Shown: positions 38,395 through 47,706, numbered from the stretch's first letter. The stretch is DNA of 64,000 nt from Aquimarina sp040786285 (GCF_040786285.1 NZ_JBFMKQ010000001.1:124001-188000); one strand, 5' to 3'. The notes: generated by a model from the letters alone, not told the origin. Made by a program: numbers and translations.

Positions 38395-39165
38395 TTAATC
38401 AAGAATATACTTTGACTTAAAAACCTGACTCTGTTCTATAATAAACTCTAATGTTTTTAGCTTATCTGGTGATCGTAACGCCAGTTGAGTACCCGGTTGT
38501 TCTTTTAAATAATCAAGAAAATTATAATATTCGGTTTCCGGAATTTTTAGGCCCTGAACGAAAAATTCTTCGGTATAAAAATCAGTTATTTCTAAAACAA
38601 CTTCCTTCGTTTTTTTCCTACTTTTAAAAAGATCTCCTGCTAATTCTGCTAAGCCCATAAGATTTATAGGAGTGGCATCCATCTCATCAGGTACAACCTG
38701 GTTTTTAACAGGTGATTGAGCATCATTAAATCCACCGACACCCATTTGCTTAAGTTCGGCTGCATTCCAAAAGGGAAGATTTTTAGTATGCGTAGGAATA
38801 TTTACAATATCTGCTTTCAAATCACCAGTTAAAGAATACTGGGAGATCCTTACTTCATCTAATTCATTGACAGCTACTTCTAATCTAATTTCAAAAGTAT
38901 CGATATCTACATCTTCCTTAAGTACAACATATTGTTTTAAAGCATACTGAATAGACGAAAAAACGATAACATCTCCTACATTGACTTTAATCTCGAAAAA
39001 ACCATTGTCATCACTTATTACTCCAATATGCTGTGTTTGATTTAGTATATGTATAGCCTCTGCTTGTTGAGAATCTACTAGTACTTTACCTTTTAGCATC
39101 GTACCCTCCTGGGTATATCCATAAAAAGTAATCAATAAAGTAAAAACGAGGGTAATGTATCGCAT
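38395..39165 (-). CDS. CarboxypepD_reg-like domain protein, exported
   Basis: 256 aa. Signal peptide about residues 1-18 (ends YGYTQ), then a carboxypeptidase regulatory-like beta domain (about 24-105: LKGKVLVDSQQAEAIHILNQ, ISDDNGFFEIKV, VIVFSSIQY), then a region of no known family with a helical C-terminus. This design is common in Bacteroidota envelope proteins of unknown function. It is the last of four minus-strand genes, 52 bases after the exonuclease gene, so it may be part of that unit or read separately. Confidence 0.8.
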   Translation of the reverse strand: MRYITLVFTLLITFYGYTQEGTMLKGKVLVDSQQAEAIHILNQTQHIGVISDDNGFFEIKVNVGDVIVFSSIQYALKQYVVLKEDVDIDTFEIRLEVAVNELDEVRISQYSLTGDLKADIVNIPTHTKNLPFWNAAELKQMGVGGFNDAQSPVKNQVVPDEMDATPINLMGLAELAGDLFKSRKKTKEVVLEITDFYTEEFFVQGLKIPETEYYNFLDYLKEQPGTQLALRSPDKLKTLEFIIEQSQVFKSKYILD

Positions 39166-39217
39166 CCAATAATTTTAACATTAAAAAGACGCACTATATG
39201 TAGAAGCGTTGCATGCT

Positions 39218-39883
39218 TTACCGTAGCCTAAGCATATCTTCTAAACCAAAACCTTTACTTTTCTTAAGTTTTGAAAGAATTTTTAAGAAAGCCATTGCAG
39301 TAATAAAAGCATCTCCCGAGGCTGTATGTCTATCACTTTTTGATATTTTTAAATCATTGCAAAGCTCATCCAAAGTATAGTTCATACGATCATTACGATA
39401 TATTTGATGTTTAGAATTTCTGAAAAGTACTCCTGTGTCTACTATTTTATTTTTTAAATCACCTAATCCTTGCCTTTGTAGTGCCTTATTGATCATTGTC
39501 CTATCAAAACTGGCATGATGTGCAATTAGAATAGCATTACCAATATATTCTATAAATTGTTGTAGCGCTTCTTCTTCAAAAATTTTATCTAAAGCTCCAT
39601 GTTTACGAATCCCATGAATCTCTACAGTAGCTTCATTAAAAATATCCTGCTCAAGATACACTTCTAATTGATCAGATACATTAATCCTATTATTTTTGAC
39701 TCCAACCGCGCCTATAGACAATACCCTATCATGAGTATAATCAAAACCTGTAGTTTCTGTATCAAAAGCAATAAATCGAAGATCTTCTAGAGGTCCATTT
39801 TGATCTTTCTTGTTAAAGAGATCCAGGTACTCTTTCCAAAAATCAGGGTAATTCTTGTCGTTTTTTTTAGGCCAAAATTGCAT
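39218..39883 (-). CDS. DEDDh 3'-5' exonuclease (DnaQ/PolC epsilon-like)
   Basis: 221 aa, the stand-alone exonuclease type related to the DNA polymerase III proofreading subunit. Catalytic motifs: Exo I FIAFDTETTGFD (Asp41, Glu43), Exo II LIAHHASFDRTM, Exo III HTASGDAF with the DEDDh histidine. No other domain. It starts 12 bases after the cNMP/CBS/DUF294 gene, a pairing frequent in bacteria, so the two probably act together, but the substrate (DNA or RNA) is not known. Confidence 0.9.
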   Translation of the reverse strand: MQFWPKKNDKNYPDFWKEYLDLFNKKDQNGPLEDLRFIAFDTETTGFDYTHDRVLSIGAVGVKNNRINVSDQLEVYLEQDIFNEATVEIHGIRKHGALDKIFEEEALQQFIEYIGNAILIAHHASFDRTMINKALQRQGLGDLKNKIVDTGVLFRNSKHQIYRNDRMNYTLDELCNDLKISKSDRHTASGDAFITAMAFLKILSKLKKSKGFGLEDMLRLR

Positions 39884-39895
39884 TTATACTATTAA

Positions 39896-41815
39896 TTACA
39901 TCAATGTTTTAAGCTGAAAACGTATCCTAAGTAATTCTTGAATGTCTCTTACGGGTCGAAAACAGCGCTTAAGTCTTAACTTATCCTTTTTACTAAGTGT
40001 ATTCAATTTAATAAACCTTCCCGAGTCTTTATGAAGCAATCCCTGGCGAGTTCTAAACTTGATTAATACCCTAAACGCTTTGGCGCAACTTTCAAAAATT
40101 GCGGCGTTTTTTGGTTCCAGTTCTGCAAGTTTTTTATACCGTTGCAATGTATTGTTTACTCCTTTTAAATTATGATATAACGTTAGTATTCTGGCTGCAT
40201 CAATCAATACCATCATCGCTCTGGATTTTATATCAAATGTATCTTTATGCTCTCCGTTCTGCTCTACCAAAAATTGTTTAAAAAACCCTAATGGGGAAGG
40301 TTTCTGTAAAGCGCTAACACCAAGTAAACTCAAAAACCTATTACTTTTATTAACGCCTTCGAAAACCACTTCAGATAGCCTATCGGTCATGATAGAATTT
40401 CCATAAATATGCTGAAAATCAAAAAATATTGACGATAACAGTGTTCCTTCTTCGGTAGGAATAGTCATCCAATCTTTAAACTGCGATTCCCATTTTGTTA
40501 TCGACATGCACCATTTTGGGTTGCTTGCCATCATTTCGGCAGGGCAATATTCGAATCCGATGGTATGAAGCCCTTTCGTGATTCTGTTTGCCAATTCTAA
40601 AAAATAGAATTGCGTAGCCTTATAATCCTCTTCTGCAACATCTTCAAAAACAATGGCATTATCCTGATCTGTAAGCAATACCTGTTCTCTTCTTCCCTGG
40701 CTTCCAAGGACTAAAAAACTAAACGCTACGGGTGGTGGAGTTGACATCTCTTTTAACGACAATTCTATTATCCGCACTACAAGTGCATCATTAATCTCTG
40801 AGATGATGTTTAGGATATGAGCAGTGGGAATATCTTGTTCTAAGTAAGTTTTAAGCAGTTTTTCTACCTGTTTTCTAATATATCTTAATTTTTGTAGCTT
40901 CTTAATACGTTTGGTTTCTTTAATAAGTACCGAAGGATTATTTCCAAAAGAAACTAAAAGATCATGATCAGATAAAATCCCAATTAGTTTTGAATTGCGA
41001 GTGCCATCTTTGGTAATGCAGAGATGACTAATATCATGCTTTATCAATGCTATTTGTGCTTCGGCAACAGTGAGTTTTTTAGAATATGTCACCACGGGTG
41101 AAGTCATAATTTCGGTAACCAATGATGTTAACGAAAACATCCCAGTAGCCACCTTTGCTCTTAAATCACTATCGGTAATAATACCAACGGGTTGTTTATC
41201 TTCATTGATGACAACACTATAACTCCCCTTTTTTTTGGTCATTTTTTTAGCGATATCCTGTACAGAATTCTCCAGAGAACACGTTATAGGTTTTTTGCGA
41301 TATGTGATACTACGTAAGGCAGATAGATCTTTTGCCGCTTCAATAGAAATTGTGTTATCTATTCTATTTCCTTTTTCTGTTTCAGTAAAATAATTTCTTG
41401 CATGAGCAGCAAAGGTGCTTAACAAAAATCTGTTTACTTCTTTATTCTCTTCAATAAATGGTTCAAAAACCTTTGCAGAAATAGCATAAACGATCGATTC
41501 TTCATCTGCAACAGCAGACATACGGTAGTTTTTTTTAATGATCATAATACGAAGTCCGAAGAGGTCTCCTGCATCGCATACATCGACTAAACTCTGATCA
41601 TTATCAAAATTTCGGTAGAGCCCAACGGCTCCTTCTCTTACAATATAAAACTCATCATGACATGGTTTATCCTGTCGAAAAATATAGTCTCCTTTTTCGA
41701 CATAAAGCACCCTAATTTGCTTGGAAATCGATAATAATTCCTCTTTTTTGAGAATATCAAAAGGAGGAAATTGCTTCAAAAAATCCTGTATACGTTCTGC
41801 AATGGTGTTTTTCAT
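39896..41815 (-). CDS. cNMP-binding, CBS and DUF294 nucleotidyltransferase-like protein
   Basis: 639-aa cytoplasmic signalling protein. Order: cyclic nucleotide-binding fold (about 10-130: YVEKGDYIFRQ, GDLFGLR), CBS pair (about 165-290: ITDSDLRAKVATG, GILSDHDLLVSFG), DUF294 nucleotidyltransferase-like domain (about 340-480: LGSQGRREQVLLTDQDNAIV, a GS...DQD motif as in GlnD-type enzymes), and a DUF294 C-terminal helical domain. The nucleotidyl-transfer motif looks complete. Target and ligand are unknown. It lies 18 bases after tadA and 12 before the exonuclease gene. Confidence 0.9.
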   Translation of the reverse strand: MKNTIAERIQDFLKQFPPFDILKKEELLSISKQIRVLYVEKGDYIFRQDKPCHDEFYIVREGAVGLYRNFDNDQSLVDVCDAGDLFGLRIMIIKKNYRMSAVADEESIVYAISAKVFEPFIEENKEVNRFLLSTFAAHARNYFTETEKGNRIDNTISIEAAKDLSALRSITYRKKPITCSLENSVQDIAKKMTKKKGSYSVVINEDKQPVGIITDSDLRAKVATGMFSLTSLVTEIMTSPVVTYSKKLTVAEAQIALIKHDISHLCITKDGTRNSKLIGILSDHDLLVSFGNNPSVLIKETKRIKKLQKLRYIRKQVEKLLKTYLEQDIPTAHILNIISEINDALVVRIIELSLKEMSTPPPVAFSFLVLGSQGRREQVLLTDQDNAIVFEDVAEEDYKATQFYFLELANRITKGLHTIGFEYCPAEMMASNPKWCMSITKWESQFKDWMTIPTEEGTLLSSIFFDFQHIYGNSIMTDRLSEVVFEGVNKSNRFLSLLGVSALQKPSPLGFFKQFLVEQNGEHKDTFDIKSRAMMVLIDAARILTLYHNLKGVNNTLQRYKKLAELEPKNAAIFESCAKAFRVLIKFRTRQGLLHKDSGRFIKLNTLSKKDKLRLKRCFRPVRDIQELLRIRFQLKTLM

Positions 41816-41833
41816 ACCCTAAGATATCGGGAT

Positions 41834-42283
41834 TCAATTCAAGTTTCGTTTTTCAATAAAAAATCGCTTTAGTAATGCACCACACTCTTCTTCTAATACT
41901 CCTCCAATCATTTCGGTTTTGGGATGCAGCTTAGTTCCCATCACGGTACACCCTCTTTGTCCATCTACAGCACCATAGACGATTCTTTTTATCTGACTCC
42001 AATATAAAGCTCCTGCACACATTTGACAAGGTTCTAAAGTAACATACAAGGTGCATTCATTAAGATATTTGCCTCCTAAAAAATTAGAAGCGGCTGTTAT
42101 GGCTTGCATTTCTGCATGTGCTGTAACGTCATTTAATAATTCTGTCAAATTATGTGCTCTAGCAATAATTCTACCAGCCACAACAATAACAGCACCAACG
42201 GGCACTTCATTTTTTTCATAAGCCACTTCGGCTTCTTGAAGCGCTTTTTTCATATAATGCGCATCATCTAATGGCTCAAGCAT
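41834..42283 (-). CDS. tadA: tRNA adenosine(34) deaminase
   Basis: Converts A34 to inosine in the wobble position of tRNA-Arg(ACG). 149 aa, full length. Zinc-dependent deaminase motifs: HAEMQA (His56, Glu58 as proton shuttle) and PCQMC (Cys86, Cys89). The YGAVDGQRGC stretch and the length favour TadA over guanine or cytosine deaminases. First of a minus-strand series, divergent from dxs with about 100 bp between them. Confidence 0.9.
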   Translation of the reverse strand: MLEPLDDAHYMKKALQEAEVAYEKNEVPVGAVIVVAGRIIARAHNLTELLNDVTAHAEMQAITAASNFLGGKYLNECTLYVTLEPCQMCAGALYWSQIKRIVYGAVDGQRGCTVMGTKLHPKTEMIGGVLEEECGALLKRFFIEKRNLN

Positions 42284-42369
42284 AACATCGAATTTTAAGT
42301 AAAGCTAATAAATAAAATCATTCATTTTCTCTATCCAATAAAAGTTTACAAAGAACCAGTACAAAATAG

Positions 42370-42377
42370 TATTTTTG
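42370..42377 (+). promoter_or_regulatory. dxs -7 box, predicting a leaderless transcript
   Basis: TATTTTTG matches TAnnTTTG and ends only 4 bases before the dxs ATG at 42382; a weak -33 (TTT at 42345-42347) is 22 bp upstream. Transcription would begin at or next to the A of the ATG. Confidence 0.5.
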
Positions 42378-42381
42378 CTCT

Positions 42382-44148
42382 ATGTTAACATCATTACTTT
42401 CAAATATTCAAGATCCTTCAGACCTTAAAAAACTTTCCCTAGATCAATTACCAAAATTGGCAAAGGAACTTAGGGGTTTTGTGATTAATATTATCGCTAC
42501 CAAAGAAGGGCATTTAGGCGCGAGCTTGGGAGTAATAGAACTTACGATTGCATTACATTATGTATTTGACACCCCAAATGATCTCTTGGTTTGGGATGTG
42601 GGGCATCAGGCATATCCTCATAAAATCTTAACAGGAAGAAAAGATATTTTTCATACCAACCGACAATTAGATGGTATTAGTGGTTTCCCTAAACGAAGTG
42701 AAAGTGATTATGATACTTTTGGTGTAGGACATTCTTCTACTTCTATCTCGGCTACTTTAGGTATGGCTATTGCTTCAAAACTAAAAGGTGACACTAACAA
42801 ACAACATATTGCCGTAATAGGCGATGCTTCTATCGCTAGCGGAATGGCTTTTGAAGGACTTAATCATGCCGGAGTAACTGATACGAATATGTTGGTTATC
42901 CTTAATGATAATGCTATCGGAATTGATCCTAGTGTAGGAGCTCTGAAAGAATATCTTACCAAAGCCAAAGTAGGTATTAAACCTAGAAAAAATAATATTA
43001 TTGAAGCGTTAAACTTCGATTATTTTGGTCCCATCGATGGGCACGATTTACCTTCGTTGATTACCACCTTAGAAAAACTAAAAACTACAAAAGGTCCAAA
43101 GCTTTTGCATATCATTACTACCAAAGGAAAAGGATTAAAGCAAGCCGAAGAAAACCAGGTAAAATATCATGCTCCCGGTAAATTTGATGCCTCTACCGGT
43201 GATTTGATATCAAAAGATAACGTTGGATTACCTCCAAAATTTCAGGATGTTTTTGGACACACCATCCTTGAACTCGCCAGAGATAATGATAAAATTGTGG
43301 GGATTACCCCCGCCATGCCCACCGGAAGTTCTCTAAAATATATGATGGAAGAAATCCCGGATCGCGCCTTTGACGTAGGTATTGCAGAACAACATGCTGT
43401 TACCCTTGCTGCAGGAATGGCAACACAAGGAATGATTCCTTTCTGTACTATTTATTCTACATTTCTACAACGCGCCTATGATCAAATTATTCATGATGTT
43501 GCACTGCAAAATTTGCCAGTAATATTTTGTATTGATCGAGCTGGTATCGTTGGAGCAGACGGTGCAACACATCACGGTGTTTTTGATATTGCTTACCTTA
43601 ACTGTATCCCAAATATAATTATCGCTGCTCCTAAAGATGAAATCGAATTACGAAACCTTCTTTATACAGCTTCCTTAGGATTAAATCATCCTATTGCCAT
43701 GAGATATCCTCGTGGCAGAGGTCATATCTTAGATTGGCAAAAACCATTTCAAGAAATTGAAATTAGAAAAGCTACCGAAATAAGTGAAGGAATCAATATT
43801 GCTATTATTTCAACAGGAATAATGGCACATAATGTTAGCATTGCAATAGATAGTATCGAAGAAAACATAGGTCACTACCATTTTGGTTTTATTAAGCCAT
43901 TAGACACTAGCCTTCTTGAGCAAATATTAGAAAAATACAACACCATTATCACGATCGAAGATGGAGTGATTAAGGGTGGTTTTGGAAGCAATGTAATTAC
44001 TTTTGCTAATCAACATGGTTTCAAAAATAAAATCATTACTCTGGGTGTTCCTGACCATTTTATTCATCATGGTACTGTAGAAGAGCTTCATGATATTTGT
44101 GGGATTTCATCAGGAAAAATTCAAAAAACCATACTAAAAAACCTATAA
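42382..44148 (+). CDS. dxs: 1-deoxy-D-xylulose-5-phosphate synthase
   Basis: First enzyme of the MEP isoprenoid pathway: condenses pyruvate and glyceraldehyde 3-phosphate using thiamine diphosphate. 588 aa, slightly short for the family (about 620). N-terminal ThDP-binding region (GHLGASLGVIELTIALHYVF, GDASIASGMAFEGLNHAG, LNDNAIGID), central pyrimidine-binding domain with the catalytic Glu region (FDVGIAEQHAVTLAAGMA), and a transketolase C-terminal domain. The start MLTSLLSNIQDPSDL fits the family's usual opening. Together with the polyprenyl synthase at base 1 it points to the MEP route. Confidence 0.96.
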   Translation: MLTSLLSNIQDPSDLKKLSLDQLPKLAKELRGFVINIIATKEGHLGASLGVIELTIALHYVFDTPNDLLVWDVGHQAYPHKILTGRKDIFHTNRQLDGISGFPKRSESDYDTFGVGHSSTSISATLGMAIASKLKGDTNKQHIAVIGDASIASGMAFEGLNHAGVTDTNMLVILNDNAIGIDPSVGALKEYLTKAKVGIKPRKNNIIEALNFDYFGPIDGHDLPSLITTLEKLKTTKGPKLLHIITTKGKGLKQAEENQVKYHAPGKFDASTGDLISKDNVGLPPKFQDVFGHTILELARDNDKIVGITPAMPTGSSLKYMMEEIPDRAFDVGIAEQHAVTLAAGMATQGMIPFCTIYSTFLQRAYDQIIHDVALQNLPVIFCIDRAGIVGADGATHHGVFDIAYLNCIPNIIIAAPKDEIELRNLLYTASLGLNHPIAMRYPRGRGHILDWQKPFQEIEIRKATEISEGINIAIISTGIMAHNVSIAIDSIEENIGHYHFGFIKPLDTSLLEQILEKYNTIITIEDGVIKGGFGSNVITFANQHGFKNKIITLGVPDHFIHHGTVEELHDICGISSGKIQKTILKNL

Positions 44149-44178
44149 AAAGATAGCCATACCTCTTTTTATAAAATT
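44144..44178 (+). terminator. terminator overlapping the dxs stop codon
   Basis: TATAAAAAGA (44144-44153) and TCTTTTTATA (44164-44173), 10-bp arms, loop of 10; the dxs TAA is inside the first arm. AT-only stem but with a T run, so moderate strength. Confidence 0.6.
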
Positions 44179-44278
44179 TTGACTTGAACATTAAAATGTG
44201 ATAGTAACATTTTGCAATGTGAAGTAACATAAATAAAAAACAAGTTATTATTTAATTACAATCCATGATAAAAAATGA

Positions 44279-44312
44279 GTTCTGTATCTTCAACTTTCTA
44301 CAAATACAGAAC
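44279..44312. promoter_or_regulatory. inverted repeat upstream of the lipoprotein array
   Basis: GTTCTGTAT (44279-44287) and ATACAGAAC (44304-44312), perfect 9-bp arms with a 16-base spacer, about 100 bases before the first lipoprotein gene. No T run follows, so an operator or leader hairpin is more likely than a terminator. The rest of the 44180-44415 gap shows nothing clear. Confidence 0.4.
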
Positions 44313-44415
44313 TTTAGTTCTATATACAATCAGTAAGTTCGCCGTTTCTAAGTTTTAAGATACACTTAGATGAATAATACATTCGAAATACTGTATAACA
44401 CAAAATTTTATATTC

Positions 44416-44847
44416 ATGAAAAAATTTGGTTTTATTATCCTGTTTATTGCAGCAACCTTTACTTCTTGCAGTGGTGACGATGACAACGTAGTCCCGCAAA
44501 ATGAGAACCCGCAATCTACCTCAAAATTAATAGGAAAATGGGGACAGATCTCGTTTACACAACAAGGTGAAGCAATGACGATTACCGATTGTGAAAAAAA
44601 ATCTACTATTGAATTTACTTCTGAATCTTATACTGATATCGGCTATGCACCAGTCAATACCGATTGCCAAATCGATTACCAAGATATGGGGACATGGAAA
44701 GAAGAAGGTACTACTTTAACCCTAACCTATATAGAAGAAGGAGAAACTATCATAGAGGCAACTACTTTTACTATCGCCGATGATGTATTCACAATACGAT
44801 ACGATGATCAAGGGTTTATAACAGAATATGGGTATAAAAAATTGTAG
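44416..44847 (+). CDS. lipocalin-like surface lipoprotein
   Basis: 143 aa. Lipoprotein signal ending TSCSGDDDN (lipid anchor Cys19); Ser/Gly plus three Asp after the Cys resembles the Bacteroidota lipoprotein export signal for the cell surface. The mature part is one small beta-barrel-like domain with the lipocalin-like opening LIGKWGQISF and alternate strands up to YGYKKL; two Cys may pair (DCEKK and TDCQI). Ligand unknown. It heads a cluster with paralogues at 45046 and 45733, each with its own upstream gap of about 200 bases. Confidence 0.8.
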   Translation: MKKFGFIILFIAATFTSCSGDDDNVVPQNENPQSTSKLIGKWGQISFTQQGEAMTITDCEKKSTIEFTSESYTDIGYAPVNTDCQIDYQDMGTWKEEGTTLTLTYIEEGETIIEATTFTIADDVFTIRYDDQGFITEYGYKKL

Positions 44848-45045
44848 TTAATATCTCTATTTATCACCTAAGCCTATTATTATTTTTAGAAAAATAAAAT
44901 ATCTTTTCGCATATTTCTAATCGGTATATACGTAGGATGAAATTCAAAAAAAGACTATAAAATTTAACATTTTAGGCTTAGAATCAAATTTCTTAATCAC
45001 ATATACGTTATTTAAAACTGAAATAATTTCAAAACATAATCGAAA

Positions 45046-45465
45046 ATGAAAAAACTTAGCTTATTTATCTTACTTATTGCGGTAACCTTAACTTCATGTG
45101 GAAGTGATGATGACGCAGCTCCGCAACAACTAACTCTACCTAACGAAACTCTTATTACGGGCATATGGGAATTAACAGCAAGAAAAGAATTAGGAGTAGA
45201 CAGAACATTGGATAATTGCGAGTTAACCTCTACAATACAATTTAATGCCAACAAAACATATACAGAAAAAACTTTTGTAAACATCTCTAATGAATGTGTT
45301 AGCGATGGTGAGTTTATAGGTACCTGGGCGATATCAGGAGAAACTTTAACCTTAGTGTATAACGATTTTGGCACACCTGCGACAGACACTCCAAAGTTTA
45401 ATATAGCAAACGACGAGCTTACTTTAACTTTTGATGAATTAGAAGACACTTATAAAAAGAAATAA
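45046..45465 (+). CDS. lipocalin-like surface lipoprotein, paralogue
   Basis: 139 aa. Signal ends TSCGSDDDA (Cys19), then LITGIWELTARKELGV, a Cys pair (DNCELTS, NECVSD), and beta strands ending DTYKKK. Same plan as the gene at 44416, with clear similarity in the signal, the GxW opening and the Cys spacing but much divergence elsewhere. A strong terminator follows at 45487. Function unknown. Confidence 0.8.
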   Translation: MKKLSLFILLIAVTLTSCGSDDDAAPQQLTLPNETLITGIWELTARKELGVDRTLDNCELTSTIQFNANKTYTEKTFVNISNECVSDGEFIGTWAISGETLTLVYNDFGTPATDTPKFNIANDELTLTFDELEDTYKKK

Positions 45466-45486
45466 GAATCATTACATTGTTTACCC

Positions 45487-45522
45487 AAAGAGTCTCTGAA
45501 AAAATCAGAGACTCTTTTTTTA
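45487..45522 (+). terminator. terminator after the second lipoprotein gene
   Basis: AAAGAGTCTCTGA (45487-45499), loop AAAAA, TCAGAGACTCTTT (45505-45517), then more T. A perfect 13-bp stem. Confidence 0.92.
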
Positions 45523-45732
45523 TACCTATAAAGATCCAAAAAAACAATAGAAAACATTCTTTAATTCATGGTCCAACCCTATAGGCAATAAAAAATGAAA
45601 AAATTAGGGTAAGAATTTTGGTTTTAAAATAACATGCTTAAGAAGTAATTCATTTAATGAATTTATAAGGGTAACATTTTATGATGTTATTACATTAAAA
45701 ACCAATAAACAAAAACAAAAAAAGTTATGACC

Positions 45733-46560
45733 ATGAAAAAGTTAAGTTTACTAGTACTTCTAATTACATGCGTTTTTATATCATGCAGTGACGATGATGA
45801 TGCAACACCAAGCCCGGTAGTATTTAATGAAGTTGATTTGGTAGGAAAATGGCAAATCACAGTAATCGAAGAAAACGGCGTAGTTTTAGAATTAAGTGAT
45901 TGTGAAAAAAAGGACCTTAGTAATTTTTCTATTTCAGAAAATGGAGAAAAAATTGCGTCTTTTACAGAAAATATTGAAGACAATAATACATGCTCCGAAT
46001 TCATCAGTAATATTTATAGTTGGACACTTGGCACAGGAAATGTACTAACTACTTCATTTGGGTCTGCAGACACTGAAATTCAGACCATCATCGAACTAAC
46101 AGATACAACCTTAATACTACAGTCTCAAGATACAGAAATGGTCAACGGACAAGTTGTTACTATTATTTATACCGATACCTATACCTATTTGGGTGAACCA
46201 GAAATTCCCGAGGACAACTCCTCTATTAATGAATCTGATCTTATAGGAACATGGCAATTAACCTCTGCTACCGAGAATGGCGAGGAATATACAAACGCGT
46301 GTACCCAAAGGACTACTGTGGATTTTAAAGAAAACGGAACTGTAGATTTTGTTTTATATGCCGAAGATAATGCAGGACAGTGTTCAATTGATAGTTCATT
46401 TGCATCACCATGGTCTTTATCTGAAAATGTTATAAACTACGACGTAGACGATGAACCTGAAACCATTATCGAGTTAACATCTACTACTTTAAAACTACAA
46501 TACACTATAATTGAAGGAAATGAACAGTTCGTTATTGTAAATACATATACAAAAAAGTAA
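45733..46560 (+). CDS. lipoprotein with two lipocalin-like domains
   Basis: 275 aa from ATG 45733 (MKKLSL, as in its paralogues; ATG 45727 is also in frame). Signal ends ISCSDDDDA, with four Asp after the lipid Cys. Two copies of the lipocalin-like domain follow: DLVGKWQITVIEENG and DLIGTWQLTSATENG, each with a Cys pair and a closing YTYL or YTKK strand. So it is an internal duplication of the single-domain neighbours. The 45530-45726 gap has a small inverted repeat (TAACAT/ATGTTA) and no clear promoter. Confidence 0.8.
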   Translation: MKKLSLLVLLITCVFISCSDDDDATPSPVVFNEVDLVGKWQITVIEENGVVLELSDCEKKDLSNFSISENGEKIASFTENIEDNNTCSEFISNIYSWTLGTGNVLTTSFGSADTEIQTIIELTDTTLILQSQDTEMVNGQVVTIIYTDTYTYLGEPEIPEDNSSINESDLIGTWQLTSATENGEEYTNACTQRTTVDFKENGTVDFVLYAEDNAGQCSIDSSFASPWSLSENVINYDVDDEPETIIELTSTTLKLQYTIIEGNEQFVIVNTYTKK

Positions 46561-46645
46561 TGCACTCCATGAACTTGATTAAACAAGGGATTCTATGGAC
46601 ATTATAGATATATAAAGCTATATCTTTAATAAAAACAACTAATCA

Positions 46646-47077
46646 ATGAGATACTTAATTCTACTTCTTATTTCTGCAACAATACTTTCTTGTGGGTATG
46701 ACAGTTACCAATACACAGAGGATATTGTTGGAGAATGGACCGCTAAATCTATAGTTATTAAAGAAAAAAAATACACTATGGAAAAAACCAAATTCGTCAT
46801 CAATTTTGATAAAGACTTAACCTATTCTGTAGATAGTGAGCTTAACAAAATAGCCAATGACTATTATTTTGAATCAATACCCTTTAGAGGGAAAGGACAA
46901 TATCAAGGCGATTACGCTGTGGTATCTGAGAATATGCTTCGATTAAAAGAACAATACAGAGACAAAATTACATTTACATATATGGCTATTAATAATGATG
47001 AATTGACTTTAACCTATATAAGCAGGGATAATGTAAAAATAATAACAGTATTTACTAAAACTTCAAAAAATGACTAG
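46646..47077 (+). CDS. small lipoprotein, possibly lipocalin-like
   Basis: 143 aa. Lipoprotein signal ending ILSCGYDSY (lipid Cys16) without the acidic export run of the genes before it. The mature domain opens DIVGEWTAKSIVIKE, like the lipocalin-type neighbours, and is rich in beta strands (NNDELTLTYISRD). Its stop overlaps the next gene by 8 bases (ATGACTAG), so the two are coupled. Function unknown. Confidence 0.72.
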   Translation: MRYLILLLISATILSCGYDSYQYTEDIVGEWTAKSIVIKEKKYTMEKTKFVINFDKDLTYSVDSELNKIANDYYFESIPFRGKGQYQGDYAVVSENMLRLKEQYRDKITFTYMAINNDELTLTYISRDNVKIITVFTKTSKND

Positions 47078-47660
47078 AATTACACTTGTATTTGTCCTAA
47101 TGATAAGTTTTACATTCTTATCATGTTCCAAAAATTTTCCAGTTGATATCGCTGCTAAAGTTTTACTATTAAATCCTGCTAAGGATAGTCTGAATATTCA
47201 TGTAAATAACGAATTAGTAAGATCTGTTACCGCTAAAGTAGGTCATATATACTTAGAACAAAATGAGTATGATGTATCTATTATCCAAAATGGTAAAGAA
47301 GAGAATAAAGTAACATTAGAAATAGATTCTGATGAAGCCGATAGATCCACTCATGACAGCGAGCATGTTACCTTAATAAACTCTAATCAGAAAAATGATT
47401 ATGTATTAGTAGATTGTAGCGCAGCGTATACTGAAGGGACAGAGTATACAATTAAAGAAAAATATATAGATCAGGCAATCATAAAACTTGACTATATTAC
47501 TTACGAATATTTTCGAATGGGGTGGCAAAAACTTCCCAATAATTTATTCGGGTATGGAGATCTTTCTATCTATAAGTTGTTTTATATCCCAGAAGAGTAC
47601 GTTTCAAAATCAGACAAGGAGATTATAGAATATTGTGTGGCCCATGGTCTTTACAATTAA
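47070..47660 (+). CDS. hypothetical lipoprotein
   Basis: 196 aa, no family recognised. Lipoprotein signal ending FLSCSKNFPVD (lipid Cys19). The mature part has a first half with short strands (SLNIHVNNELVRSVTAKVGH), possibly a PEGA-like small beta domain, and a second half with many Tyr and acidic residues. It overlaps the preceding lipoprotein gene by 8 bases and ends before a terminator shared with dgt. Confidence 0.7.
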   Translation: MTRITLVFVLMISFTFLSCSKNFPVDIAAKVLLLNPAKDSLNIHVNNELVRSVTAKVGHIYLEQNEYDVSIIQNGKEENKVTLEIDSDEADRSTHDSEHVTLINSNQKNDYVLVDCSAAYTEGTEYTIKEKYIDQAIIKLDYITYEYFRMGWQKLPNNLFGYGDLSIYKLFYIPEEYVSKSDKEIIEYCVAHGLYN

Positions 47661-47670
47661 TAGGTTCATA

Positions 47671-47706
47671 AAAGAGCTGTCTGTAACAATCAGGCAGCTC
47701 TTTTTA
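47671..47706. terminator. bidirectional terminator between the lipoprotein genes and dgt
   Basis: AAAGAGCTGTCTG and CAGGCAGCTCTTT with one G-T pair and an 8-base loop, A run before and T run after. Serves both convergent units. Confidence 0.88.

Noticed and set aside
45012..45449. 145-codon minus-strand frame
   Set aside because: Exact shadow of the lipocalin-like lipoprotein gene at 45046, which has a proper signal peptide and paralogues. The same holds for 45690-46004.
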